Shown: piece by piece, positions 1 to 8,963 of the stretch
How positions within the stretch are numbered: the stretch's first letter is position 1
Layout of the letters: every line of letters starts with the position of its first letter
Assembly: GCA_000697335.1 (NCBI GenBank)
Contig: JNEM01015202.1
Location: 1-32,875 of the forward strand
Length of the DNA stretch: 32,875 nt
Source: Conidiobolus incongruus B7586
Taxonomy: Eukaryota > Entomophthoromycota > Entomophthoromycetes > Entomophthorales > Conidiobolaceae
Direction of reading: 5' to 3'
Translations under genes and position numbers: made by a program
The notes under the pieces: generated by a model
What the model was told of the DNA's origin: nothing
The model's database searches: none
Seen by the model: the letters and a program-made list of their open reading frames with translations, nothing else

Positions 1-1350
1 TACAGTTATAGAGATGGAATTATATTACACAAAGAATTAGTAGTAGTTTTTAATAAGGAAACACGTCAAAAAATCATGAAATTGTCTCACGATCATACCA
101 CAGGGGGTCATTATGGAGCTGAGAAGACTAAAGAATTAGTCAGCCGCCAATATCACTGGAAATCATTAAAGAAAGAGATCAGAGAGTATATACGCAGATG
201 CCACGAATGCAATAGGAATAAAATAGCAAAAAATCAAGCTATAGGGTCCCTTAAACCGTTAGAAGCTCCATCTAAACCATTTGAAACAATATCGATGGAT
301 TTCATTACAGACATGCCCCCAGTAAAGGAACTTGATACAATATGGGTCATTACGGATCATTTTACAAAGATGACACAGTACATTCCGATCTCCAAAAAGA
401 CTAAGGCTTCAGAATTAGCCCGATTGTTCGTGGAAAATCATGTAAAACGCTTTGGCCTACCATTCAATATAATTTCTGATCGTGATAAATTATTTACATC
501 AGCATATTGGAAAGAATTTTTATATAAACTAAGGATAAGGCTTAAACTCTCGTCGGCTTATCACCCCCAAACGAACGGGCAAACAGAAAGAATTAATCAA
601 TGTTTAGAAACCTATTTAAGGATATTCAGTAATTTTAGTCAAAATAATTGGGTAGAATTATTACCATTAGCGGAATTCACTTTTAACAACTCTTATCATT
701 CAGCAATTAAAACCACACCATTTAGAGCTCATGGAGGAGTTGACCCAAGCTTCATAACTACGAACAAAATAACGAGAATTCCAAGTTTAGATGAAAAAAT
801 GCAACTTATGCAAGAAACACAATCCAGATTAGCAATTATATTACGTAAGACCAAGAAAAAATACAAAGAACACGACGATAAAAAGAACCGAAACAGGAGA
901 GATGTGGATTACACAAACAAATGGGTATATTTATCAGCAAGGAACATTAAACTCAAAAGAAGAAGCAAGAAACTTTCTCACAAATACTTAGGTCCCTTCA
1001 AAGTGATACAAAAAATCAATGAAGTCAGTTTCAAACTTGCTCTTCCCCAAGGATACCGCATACATAATGTATTTCATAGTTCTCTATTAAAAGAAGCAGA
1101 AGGACCAATAGATGAACCACCAGAACAAATCCTTACTGAAGAAGGTAGTGACGAACAGGTACATAAAATTTTGAAAACCAGAGCAAAGGATGGTAAAACA
1201 CAAATATGCATCCAATGGAAAGGGAAATCAGAAGAAGAAGCAGAATGGAGGGATATTCAGCCTATCACAAACAATAATCAAGATAGAGAGGAGCCCATTT
1301 CCACGGAAGACGTTGACAGACAGGAATCAGAAAGAGAAGGAGGGGAATAG
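1..1350 (+). CDS. Pol polyprotein, integrase-chromodomain end (partial at window edge)
   Basis: The frame is open from base 1, so the first methionine at 76 is not the true start. In order: an HHCC zinc-binding region (about nt 85-220, with HDH...GGHYG and CHEC), the RNase H-fold integrase core (about 260-620, acidic residues in SMDF, SDRDK and QTERINQ), a GPY/F-type module (about 970-1100, YLGPFKVI and VFHSSLLK) and a chromodomain-like segment (about 1150-1265, ILKTRAKDGK...IQWKGKSEEEAEW). In this family the integrase joins the DNA copy to the chromosome, and the chromodomain is known to steer integration towards marked chromatin. The stop codon directly abuts the LTR. The visible part looks whole. 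Confidence 0.92.
   Translation, partial: YSYRDGIILHKELVVVFNKETRQKIMKLSHDHTTGGHYGAEKTKELVSRQYHWKSLKKEIREYIRRCHECNRNKIAKNQAIGSLKPLEAPSKPFETISMDFITDMPPVKELDTIWVITDHFTKMTQYIPISKKTKASELARLFVENHVKRFGLPFNIISDRDKLFTSAYWKEFLYKLRIRLKLSSAYHPQTNGQTERINQCLETYLRIFSNFSQNNWVELLPLAEFTFNNSYHSAIKTTPFRAHGGVDPSFITTNKITRIPSLDEKMQLMQETQSRLAIILRKTKKKYKEHDDKKNRNRRDVDYTNKWVYLSARNIKLKRRSKKLSHKYLGPFKVIQKINEVSFKLALPQGYRIHNVFHSSLLKEAEGPIDEPPEQILTEEGSDEQVHKILKTRAKDGKTQICIQWKGKSEEEAEWRDIQPITNNNQDREEPISTEDVDRQESEREGGE
1329..1347 (+). other. Polypurine tract (plus-strand primer) of the LTR element
   Basis: A run of purines rich in AGAAAGAGAAGG lies just before the LTR start at 1351. In LTR elements this RNA segment resists RNase H and primes second-strand DNA. 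It also encodes the last residues of the pol frame. Confidence 0.7.
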
Positions 1351-1639
1351 TGTCACGAGTCAACGTGACATTACCTAAAATAGGATATAATAGGAACATT
1401 TAAAGTTCCACTTCCCTTGAAATAATCACTACAAGACAAAAGGACAAAGAAGACAAAGAAGACAAAGAAGGCCAAAAGAAGTATAAGAGAATACATCAGA
1501 ATAGCTAGATGAGCTATTCTGGTCATTCCTTTAACAGATCTAATAATTAATAAATAAGTTCCTCAGAGTTATAATATTTTATTCACATTAATTAGCTATC
1601 ATTATGGTACTGTTACGTTCTATTTTATCTCCTGTAACA
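1351..1639 (+). repeat. 3' LTR of the Ty3/Gypsy element
   Basis: It starts TGTCAC right after the polypurine tract and is proposed to end GTAACA at 1634-1639, an imperfect inverted match (5 of 6) giving about 289 bp. It holds a TATAAG-like stretch near 1480, AATAAATAAG near 1548, and three direct copies of GACAAAGAA. The right end cannot be confirmed because the 5' LTR and the target-site duplication partner lie outside the window. Confidence 0.65.
1443..1469 (+). repeat. Three perfect 9-bp tandem copies inside the LTR
   Basis: GACAAAGAA is repeated three times head-to-tail, with a related GACAAAAG just before (1435). It is purine-rich and lies in the first half of the LTR; it could be a length-variable spacer or an enhancer-like array. 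Confidence 0.85.
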
Positions 1640-1882
1640 TTCAAAGAAGTTCCCCTCGCAGAGTCACCTCAGACATCAGTATTCAGATTAACATTTGTCC
1701 TGCTATGTGTAATGGTTAGCTGGGGAGGAACTTGGTTAACTACAGGAATTAATCGCTGGATAATGCGTTTGTGTCTACTAATGAGTTGGGGAATCCTTAT
1801 ACATCAATGTGATGACTTCGTGGTGAATTCTTCAGCTCCTCATTGGCGGATCTTAGAGGTAGTTGACAATTACTTCAATTGA
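1604..1882 (+). CDS. Unrecognised 92-residue frame with two hydrophobic segments
   Basis: I do not recognise this protein. It is a frame of 92 codons, clearly richer in G+C than the spacer around it. Two hydrophobic stretches, at about residues 28-48 (LTFVLLCVMVSWGG...) and 53-67 (IMRLCLLMSWGILIH), could span a membrane; the remainder is mixed and ends acidic. Its ATG at 1604 falls inside the proposed LTR (ending about 1639), so either translation starts at a later methionine, the LTR end is wrong, or this is debris of an older insertion. No related frame is visible elsewhere in the window. It could equally be a chance frame in non-coding DNA. Confidence 0.22.
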   Translation: MVLLRSILSPVTFKEVPLAESPQTSVFRLTFVLLCVMVSWGGTWLTTGINRWIMRLCLLMSWGILIHQCDDFVVNSSAPHWRILEVVDNYFN

Positions 1883-2107
1883 AAAACCATGATAAATTTC
1901 AAATTTAATTCTCAGTTTGAGTTTCAGTGCTATATTCTAAGTATCGAATTAACCCTTTAATATTGATTGTGATTGCTATATAAAGTGCCTGAGTGTCAAA
2001 AATCACCGATTTTTTTATAATAAATATTCTATAAAAATATATACTTTTTACTCTTAAGTTTAATCAAAATCAAATTGAATATTATAAAATTAAACAAAAT
2101 ATAAAAA
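1640..2107. other. Spacer between the LTR and the first transporter
   Basis: Apart from the unrecognised frame ending at 1882, it holds the upstream region of the transporter at 2108, which is A+T-rich with a TATA element at 1977-1985. I see nothing else. Confidence 0.6.
1977..1985 (+). promoter_or_regulatory. TATA box of the first AVT1-like gene
   Basis: TATATAAAG stands in a locally less A/T-biased context (GATTGC before, TGCCTGAG after), 123 bp upstream of the ATG at 2108. The position suits a TATA box with a short 5' leader. In such A+T-rich DNA chance matches are common. Confidence 0.45.
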
Positions 2108-3391
2108 ATGTCAACTATAAGTCCCAGCAAATTGGATAAAATATTCGATGATAGCTTTAGTTCGAGTTCTCAGAGTACAATCTCACAAATTTGCAGTTTC
2201 TTCAACGCTTATTCCAGTGTGATTTGTATGATGGCAGGTATTGGAATTTTGAGTTTACCCCACACATTAAGTCAGGGTGGTTGGTTCGCTCTCGTATTTA
2301 TCTACATCTCGGGCGCTTTCGCCGCTTACAATGGGATACTGCTGATCGAATGTCTGTATATAGATCCCGACAATAAGTTGAGGACTTTCCCAGAAATTGG
2401 ATACGCGGCATTTGGCAGGTGGGGCAATATCATGGTGCAGATGTTTCACTACATCGTTTTGATTGGAGTGAGTATGATCTTTGTGATGTTAATCGGTTTG
2501 AACGTTACGGAATTGACTCATAAAACTTCCATCGCTTTGGATCTCAGGATTTGGACTCTCATTGGTGGATTGGCTGTAGGTACACCGCTTATTATATTTA
2601 GAACTGTAAAGGAAATCACTATCTTGGGGGCACTTGGCGCTGTCTCTACTATATTGGTTATTTTTGTTGTATTGGGACTTGGCTTAAGTGATCTTCCAAA
2701 TCATACTGATGTTGAACACAGCATCATTATTTGGAGAGGTCTTCCTGCTGCTTTGGCTACAATTAGTTTCTCATTTGGAGGTAATAACGTCTACCCCCAT
2801 ATTGAGGCAAGTATGTCACGTCCTCACCAATGGAAATGGGTAATGATTTTAGCCATTGTTACTGTTTGTCTCGCATACAGCATTATTTGCGTTGCCGGAT
2901 ATTACGTATATGGTAATAACGTCAAACCACACATTTTATCAAATTTGCCAGAAACAAATTGGACCATGGCATCCTTCGTTTTTATTACTCTTCATATCTT
3001 ATTTACAGCCCCAATTGTCTTATGCTCAGCGTGTGTTGAATTCGAAAAGGCTATTTTCAAACAGACACTAGATAAGAAATCTACCTGGAGAATGTGGTTC
3101 CAGAGAGCGATTTTAAGAATCGTAGTATTGACAATAGTCATGTGTGTTGCCATTTTCGTACCAGTATTCGGTGATTTCATGTCACTGGTCGGTTCCATCG
3201 CAGGATGTATGGTATCATTCATTTTACCACCTTTATTTCATTTGAAATTATTTGGCTGGAAAAATCGCTGGATCATCACGTATATTTGGATTTCAATCAT
3301 ATTTATCGTAGGTATTTCAGGTAGTGTCCTCGGCACAATTGATGCAATAATCAGTTTGAATAATTATTTTCATCCTACTACTAACAATTAA
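2108..3391 (+). CDS. AVT1-like amino acid transporter (Aa_trans family), copy A
   Basis: A single uninterrupted frame of 427 residues. It belongs to the amino acid/auxin permease family (Aa_trans; yeast AVT1 and animal SLC32/VGAT relatives), which exchange amino acids for protons, typically at the vacuole or lysosome. A short polar, serine-rich N-terminus (1-30) is followed by about eleven hydrophobic segments. Family landmarks are TM1 with GIGILSLPHTLSQGGW (44-59), PEIGYAAFG (about 95-103), a FRTVKEITILGALGA stretch (164-178), and FSFGGNNVYPHIE (221-233), matching the FGGH.VFPN region of AVT1. The N-terminus is much shorter than in yeast AVT1 (about 600 residues). The ATG follows an A-rich leader. 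It has no introns, unlike most neighbours, and a close inverted copy lies at 7686-8963. Vacuolar location and substrate are inference. Confidence 0.9.
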   Translation: MSTISPSKLDKIFDDSFSSSSQSTISQICSFFNAYSSVICMMAGIGILSLPHTLSQGGWFALVFIYISGAFAAYNGILLIECLYIDPDNKLRTFPEIGYAAFGRWGNIMVQMFHYIVLIGVSMIFVMLIGLNVTELTHKTSIALDLRIWTLIGGLAVGTPLIIFRTVKEITILGALGAVSTILVIFVVLGLGLSDLPNHTDVEHSIIIWRGLPAALATISFSFGGNNVYPHIEASMSRPHQWKWVMILAIVTVCLAYSIICVAGYYVYGNNVKPHILSNLPETNWTMASFVFITLHILFTAPIVLCSACVEFEKAIFKQTLDKKSTWRMWFQRAILRIVVLTIVMCVAIFVPVFGDFMSLVGSIAGCMVSFILPPLFHLKLFGWKNRWIITYIWISIIFIVGISGSVLGTIDAIISLNNYFHPTTNN

Positions 3392-6300
3392 TCGATTTAA
3401 AATAAAATTATAAATAATAGTAATTCATTTGAATAATGCTCCATAGAATAAAATGAAACTTGAATTATGACAAAATTTGATTGATATTCAATTTTGAGTC
3501 AAATTATCCTAAATGAAATGTAACTATTGTGAAATCTTTTTCATTTATAAATAATTAAACCATATTTCTAAAATATAAGGTTGACTAACGATTAAATGAT
3601 ATTCTCTTTAATATCTATAACTCATTATATTTATCAAGATTCATTCAATTAATTTTTGAGTACTTTTATACAAATACTAATTCAAATTTAAAGGTTTGAC
3701 TAGTGTTTCAGTAATGTGTAAATCATAATGGTTGTTTTGGTTTAAGAATAATTGTATTGTACCTAATCTATCAAACAATGAATAAAGTCAATGATGATCT
3801 GAGTGAATAAAGTATATTATCAAAATAAACCAAAATAAATTTATGAATTGAAATATATAGACAGATTGGATATAGAACTATAATAAGGATTGAAGACTTA
3901 AATTGTATTCTATCAAATATATTTCTCTTAAACCAAAATCATAGATTTTTTAATAAAATTGAAATAATTAACTGATATTAAAGTTAGAAATTTATCAATT
4001 AAATATTGCTCATATTTCATTAGCCAAATATTTTAAGCCGACTTTGTGCATTGTAAACAAATATTGAACTTTTTAAAGTGAATCTTAATTCAGTTTAATT
4101 TTGTATTATTTAAGTATTGTTACAAAATTAGTTTCAATAAATAAGATGTATAAATATCCTTTAACTAATCATAGTTATCATACTGTGATTTAATTGAAAT
4201 TAACTAATATTTTTCAATTTAAACCTACTTAAATAGAGTATATTGACTTGTATATATCATTATTAACTCTTAAATTATCATATCTTGTAATGATTCTCTC
4301 CAAGTATGAATTGCAACGAATCAAAATATTTATTTCCAAAAATTCGCAAATATATATATATAACATTTTTGTATACAAATTTGAAATTATACAATATTTA
4401 ATAATTTAATTATTTTACAAATTATTGACAAATATTTTCTAATTCTTAATATATATATTCATGCTTATTATGGAATTTTTAAATATAAAAAAATATCACT
4501 AATTGATTTCATTTTTTGCGAATAATATATTATATTAAATCATGTATATAGTTATAAAATAAACACTAAAGATTAAAATATATAATTTATTTAATATTCT
4601 AATTAATAATATTAATTTATCTTGTCAAATTCTAATTATATAATATAATTCTTTGAAAAAAGATTTTTTGATATTATTTAGTATAATGAATATTTTAATG
4701 AGCAAAATAATAACTTTATATTCAAATAGTCATGGTAATATAAATTAATTCACTTAACAAATATATTTTGATCAATCTGTCATTATATATTCTATAATTA
4801 TATTTATATTTATTTTGTTATATATTTATAAAATTATTTAATATATTTATATAATATCCTTAAAGCTCAATTATGTATTATAAAATGCATTTATAATCTA
4901 AAATATTAAGTCAATTATAATAATTAAAAAATTATAATTATATATCATAGATACTCAATTTAATTGAATATATCTTATTATTATAGCTATAATCAATTTT
5001 TTAATATCCTTAGTTATCCAATTATAATATATTTAACTTATATTTTATAAAAAATAATAGTGGATATTATATATATTGATATCTTAAATCTTAAAAATAT
5101 TATAATTATATTTAAAATATAATTAATTTGATATTTATTAACATTATATAATTTATATAATTTATATAAGGTATATAATGTAATATCCAAATTAATTGAA
5201 ATAGTCGCAATTATTAATATATTACAAACGGGAATTGAATTAATATTTTGATCAGTTATATATATATATTTTATTTAATAAACTTGATCATTTGAACATT
5301 AAAAATTTTTCTAAATATTTTTAATTTATTATATTATATATATAATTAAATATCTTATTATAATATTTTAATTTTAATTTATATTTATATCGTAATTGAT
5401 TTAAATCTATGATATTGTTTGTAATAATAATAATATATATATCTTATTTTAAATAATTTGAAAATCTAATGTTTTTTTTTGTTTATTAATAATATTTGAT
5501 TAAAATAATTATATAAAATTAATATTTATAATTTTTTTAGCTTGTTCAATTGTTTTATAAGGTGAAATATAGTTAATATATTTAATTTTAAAATTTATAT
5601 AAATTTGTTTATATTATTTAATTGAATTAATACCTTATAATCTTATATAACTTAATTTATATTTTCCAAATTAATATATATTACATAAAAACAAGTATTA
5701 TAACTTGCATTTAATTTTTATATTTTATTTTTTTTATGATTTTTATTTTAATAATTTTTAAAAATATATATTAAGTAAGATTTCAATATTATAAATATTA
5801 TATATTTTATTAGATTAATATGAAAATATTATATTATATCATTAATTTATAGGCAAATATTTGAAACAAATACAGTTTATAATATTCGAAATTAATATTT
5901 TTGCTAATAAAAAGTATGAAATAATAATGCAAATATATAAACATAGATAAATATAAGACCAGTTATATTTTTAAAATTAAAAACCAATTATATCTGAATA
6001 AAAATTAATAATATTGATAAAAATTTTCAATAAATTAAAACTAATTATTTAAAAATCAAAATATTACTTTATAAATATAATAATAATTACAGAATTTATT
6101 ATCAGATATTTATATTTCTACCATTTTTATGATATTGGTGAAACAAATTAAGAAATATAGTAATTGAATATATTATCAACTATTGGCTAATATGTAGATA
6201 ACTAAATTGATGACCAAATGATATTGTAAAATACGATTTTAACCTCAAGTTATAATTTTTATTAATACAAGTATCATTGATCAATATTTCTTAAATTGTA

Positions 6301-7685
6301 GTATATAACAATTATTAATAGAAATAAAAATATGCTAAATAAATGGAAATATTGAGATTAGGATAATTTATTAGATAATTTGGCAATGAAAGTAATATAA
6401 AACTATATTAATTTGAATTAAATTTAAAATATTGACTCATTTTTAAAAAATAATTAATATTAAAATCCTATGAATGAAAATAGATTGAATATTCGTTGAA
6501 TTTCTGTAATTAGTGTAAATAATAAATCCAAAACTGATGATCAATAGTTATCATAAGATTTTCAATGTGATTAAAATAATTTATTAATCAAGTTTAATTT
6601 AATATTTTATTCTTTAGTATATAATACTGAATTTTCAAATTGTAAGGTAACTCTGAAAAATAAAATACTGATAAGTAGAATAATAAAATAATTGAAATCA
6701 TATTTTAATTGGATAATAAAGTGTAAAACTAGGTTGATATAATCTAGTTATGATATTAATGACTTGAACTTTATTTAACGAAGTTATCAAAAAATATTTA
6801 ATATTGGAAAAAAGGATAAATTATTTAACACACCTAATTATCTTATCTTACCATATATTTAGTTTTTCAAGATCTATATGCCATAAATGTTTGTTTTTGT
6901 TAAAATATTTTAATATTACAAGTAAAATATCACAGATTAACCATATATCCCATTTATCATCGAAATAATCACGCGTTACTTAAAAATCTAATAAGTTTAT
7001 ATTAATTTTAAAATCAAGTATAATGTTGAATAAGTCATTTATTTTAATTAAATTATTCATTTTTATCTAGCTATTTAAATATTAATTAATAAATCAATAA
7101 AAATTATGACAACTGTAGTAAAATAAGATATATTGCTAACTCTTTTTTGATGACGCAACCATCTTTATACTAATTTATCAATTTATATAATTGTTAATAG
7201 GCATAATAAAAGTTTATAAGATTAATATGATTATTTTAGAATTTTAATTTTAAACTACAATTTGAGTAAAATATAAAAATTCAATAAATAGTATTTATAA
7301 ATATGATAGAAATTAAAAAGATGAAAAATTTTAGTAGAATATGACTATTATTCAATTTTATTACTATTTTCAGTATTAAATAATAAATTGAAATATAAAT
7401 ACAAAATATATTAAATTTCCTTTACAAATAATATTAGATTAAACTTCTTCATATTCATTTAGATTATATCAATTAATTAAATGATATTTAAAATAATCAC
7501 AGTTATAATAATTAAATATACATCAAGTATAAAAAATAGTCCCAATGATAAACTCGAATAGTATTAAAATTAGTCAAATATAAAATTTAATTAAAAATAA
7601 ATAAATTTTGTTTATTTTTTTGCTGATAACATTACAGATGTCAATTTGAAAATGAATAATGCATTAAATATGTCAATGACTTCAA
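3392..7685. other. A+T-rich spacer between the convergent transporter copies
   Basis: 4.3 kb between the stop codons of the two AVT1-like genes. No frame of useful length, RNA gene or recognisable element is visible. From about 4300 to 5850 it is nearly all A/T with short TA and TAA runs (for example near 4352 and 5255). Probable poly(A) signals of both genes lie at its edges (AATAAA near 3401 on the plus strand). I see no second copy of any transporter sequence and no obvious transposon ends. Confidence 0.6.
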
Positions 7686-8963
7686 TTAATTAGTGGTAGG
7701 ATGAAAATATCTGTTCAAACTGATAACAGCATCAATTGTACCCAATACACTTCCAAAAATACCAACAGCAAAAATTAATAAAATCCAAATATAGGTAATC
7801 AACCAGCGATTCTTCCAGCCAAATAATTTGAGATGAAATAAAGGTGGTAAAATGAATGATACCATACATCCACCAATGGAACCGATCAATGACATGAAAT
7901 CACCGAATACTGGTACGAAAATGGCTATACAGGTGACACTGGTCAATACGATAATTCTTAGGATAGCTCTTTGGAACCACATAGTCCAAGTAGATTTCAT
8001 TTCAAGCGTTTGTTTCCAAACGACTTTCTCGAATTCGACACATGCTGAGCATAGTACAATGGGAGCAGTAAACAAAATATGAAGAGTTATAAAAACATAT
8101 GATGCTAACGTCCAACCATTTTTAGGTAAATTAGTAAGCACATGTGGTTTGACAGTATTGCCATATACGTAATAACCAGCAACGCAAATAATAGTATAAG
8201 CAATACAAACAGTAGCAATAGCAGAAATCATTACCCATTTCCATTGACGTGGATGTGACATACCTGCTTCGATGTGAGGATAAACATTATTACCTCCAAA
8301 AGAGAAACTGATAGTGGCTAAAGCAGCAGGAAGACCTCTCCAGACTATATCATTATGGATAATATCCTTTTGGTTGGGAAGATCACTTAAGCCTACACCT
8401 AATACTACGAAAATGACCAAAATAGTTGAGATAGCTCCAAGAGCTCCCAAGATAGTGATTTCTTTAACTGTCCTGAAAATAACAAGGGGAGTACCAACAA
8501 CCAAACCTGCAATGAGAGTCCACAATTTGAGATTCAAAGCAGCGGAAGTAGGGAGAGTAAGGTCTGTGACATTGAGACCGATCAACATAATGAAGATAGT
8601 GCTCACACCAAGTAGAACAAGATAATGGAAGAATTGAACCATAATACTGCCCCACTTACCGAATGCAGCATATCCAATTTCTGGGAAAGTCTTGAGCTTC
8701 TTGTTAGGAACTGCGTAGAGACATTCGATCAACAGAACACCATTATATGCAGCAAAGGCCCCTGAAATATAGACGAAGATCAGAGAAGCCCAGCCACCTT
8801 GATTGAGGGTGTGAGGCAAACTCAAAATACCTACACCAGCCATCATACAGATAACGTTACCGTAAGCTCCGAAAAAAGAATAAAATCGATCTTTCAAGCT
8901 CTCACCCTTGGAAATGGAATCGGTATCCAAATTAAAATCATCCGACTTAGGTTTGACAGACAT
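7686..8963 (-). CDS. AVT1-like amino acid transporter (Aa_trans family), copy B
   Basis: A single frame of 425 residues, paralogous to the gene at 2108-3391: by eye about 80% identical and without gaps from residue 27 to the end, whereas the first 26 residues (SVKPKSDDFNLDTDS...) are unrelated in sequence. It keeps the same landmarks: GVGILSLPHTLNQGGW (43-58), PEIGYAAFG (about 94-102), FSFGGNNVYPHIE (220-232), CSACVEFEK and the C-terminal NRYFHPTTN. About eleven membrane segments are expected. Divergence in the cytosolic tail alone suggests different sorting or regulation of otherwise similar carriers (inference). It has no introns. It is in convergent orientation to copy A. Substrate is unknown; small neutral or aromatic amino acids are typical for the family. 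Confidence 0.9.
   Translation of the reverse strand: MSVKPKSDDFNLDTDSISKGESLKDRFYSFFGAYGNVICMMAGVGILSLPHTLNQGGWASLIFVYISGAFAAYNGVLLIECLYAVPNKKLKTFPEIGYAAFGKWGSIMVQFFHYLVLLGVSTIFIMLIGLNVTDLTLPTSAALNLKLWTLIAGLVVGTPLVIFRTVKEITILGALGAISTILVIFVVLGVGLSDLPNQKDIIHNDIVWRGLPAALATISFSFGGNNVYPHIEAGMSHPRQWKWVMISAIATVCIAYTIICVAGYYVYGNTVKPHVLTNLPKNGWTLASYVFITLHILFTAPIVLCSACVEFEKVVWKQTLEMKSTWTMWFQRAILRIIVLTSVTCIAIFVPVFGDFMSLIGSIGGCMVSFILPPLFHLKLFGWKNRWLITYIWILLIFAVGIFGSVLGTIDAVISLNRYFHPTTN

Larger units (their letters stand above)
1..1639 (+). mobile_element. Ty3/Gypsy LTR retrotransposon (chromovirus), 3' part
   Basis: The 3' end of a Metaviridae-type element. In order it shows the end of the pol frame with integrase and chromodomain (1-1350), a polypurine tract (about 1329-1347) and a 3' LTR (1351 to about 1639). 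Gag, protease, reverse transcriptase, RNase H and the 5' LTR would lie to the left of the window. The visible part looks whole, with no breaks seen. An open frame suggests a fairly young copy, but its age cannot be set without the second LTR. The right boundary is inferred from TGT...ACA-type LTR ends and is less certain than the left LTR boundary. Confidence 0.9.

Noticed and set aside
3392-7685. Possible large palindrome between the convergent transporters
   Set aside because: Only the coding parts are alike; the inner flanks of the two genes do not match each other in inverted orientation.
7852-8625. Plus-strand frames of 76 and 103 codons within transporter copy B
   Set aside because: Antisense shadows; the first also has a mirror counterpart in copy A only because the sense strands are paralogous.
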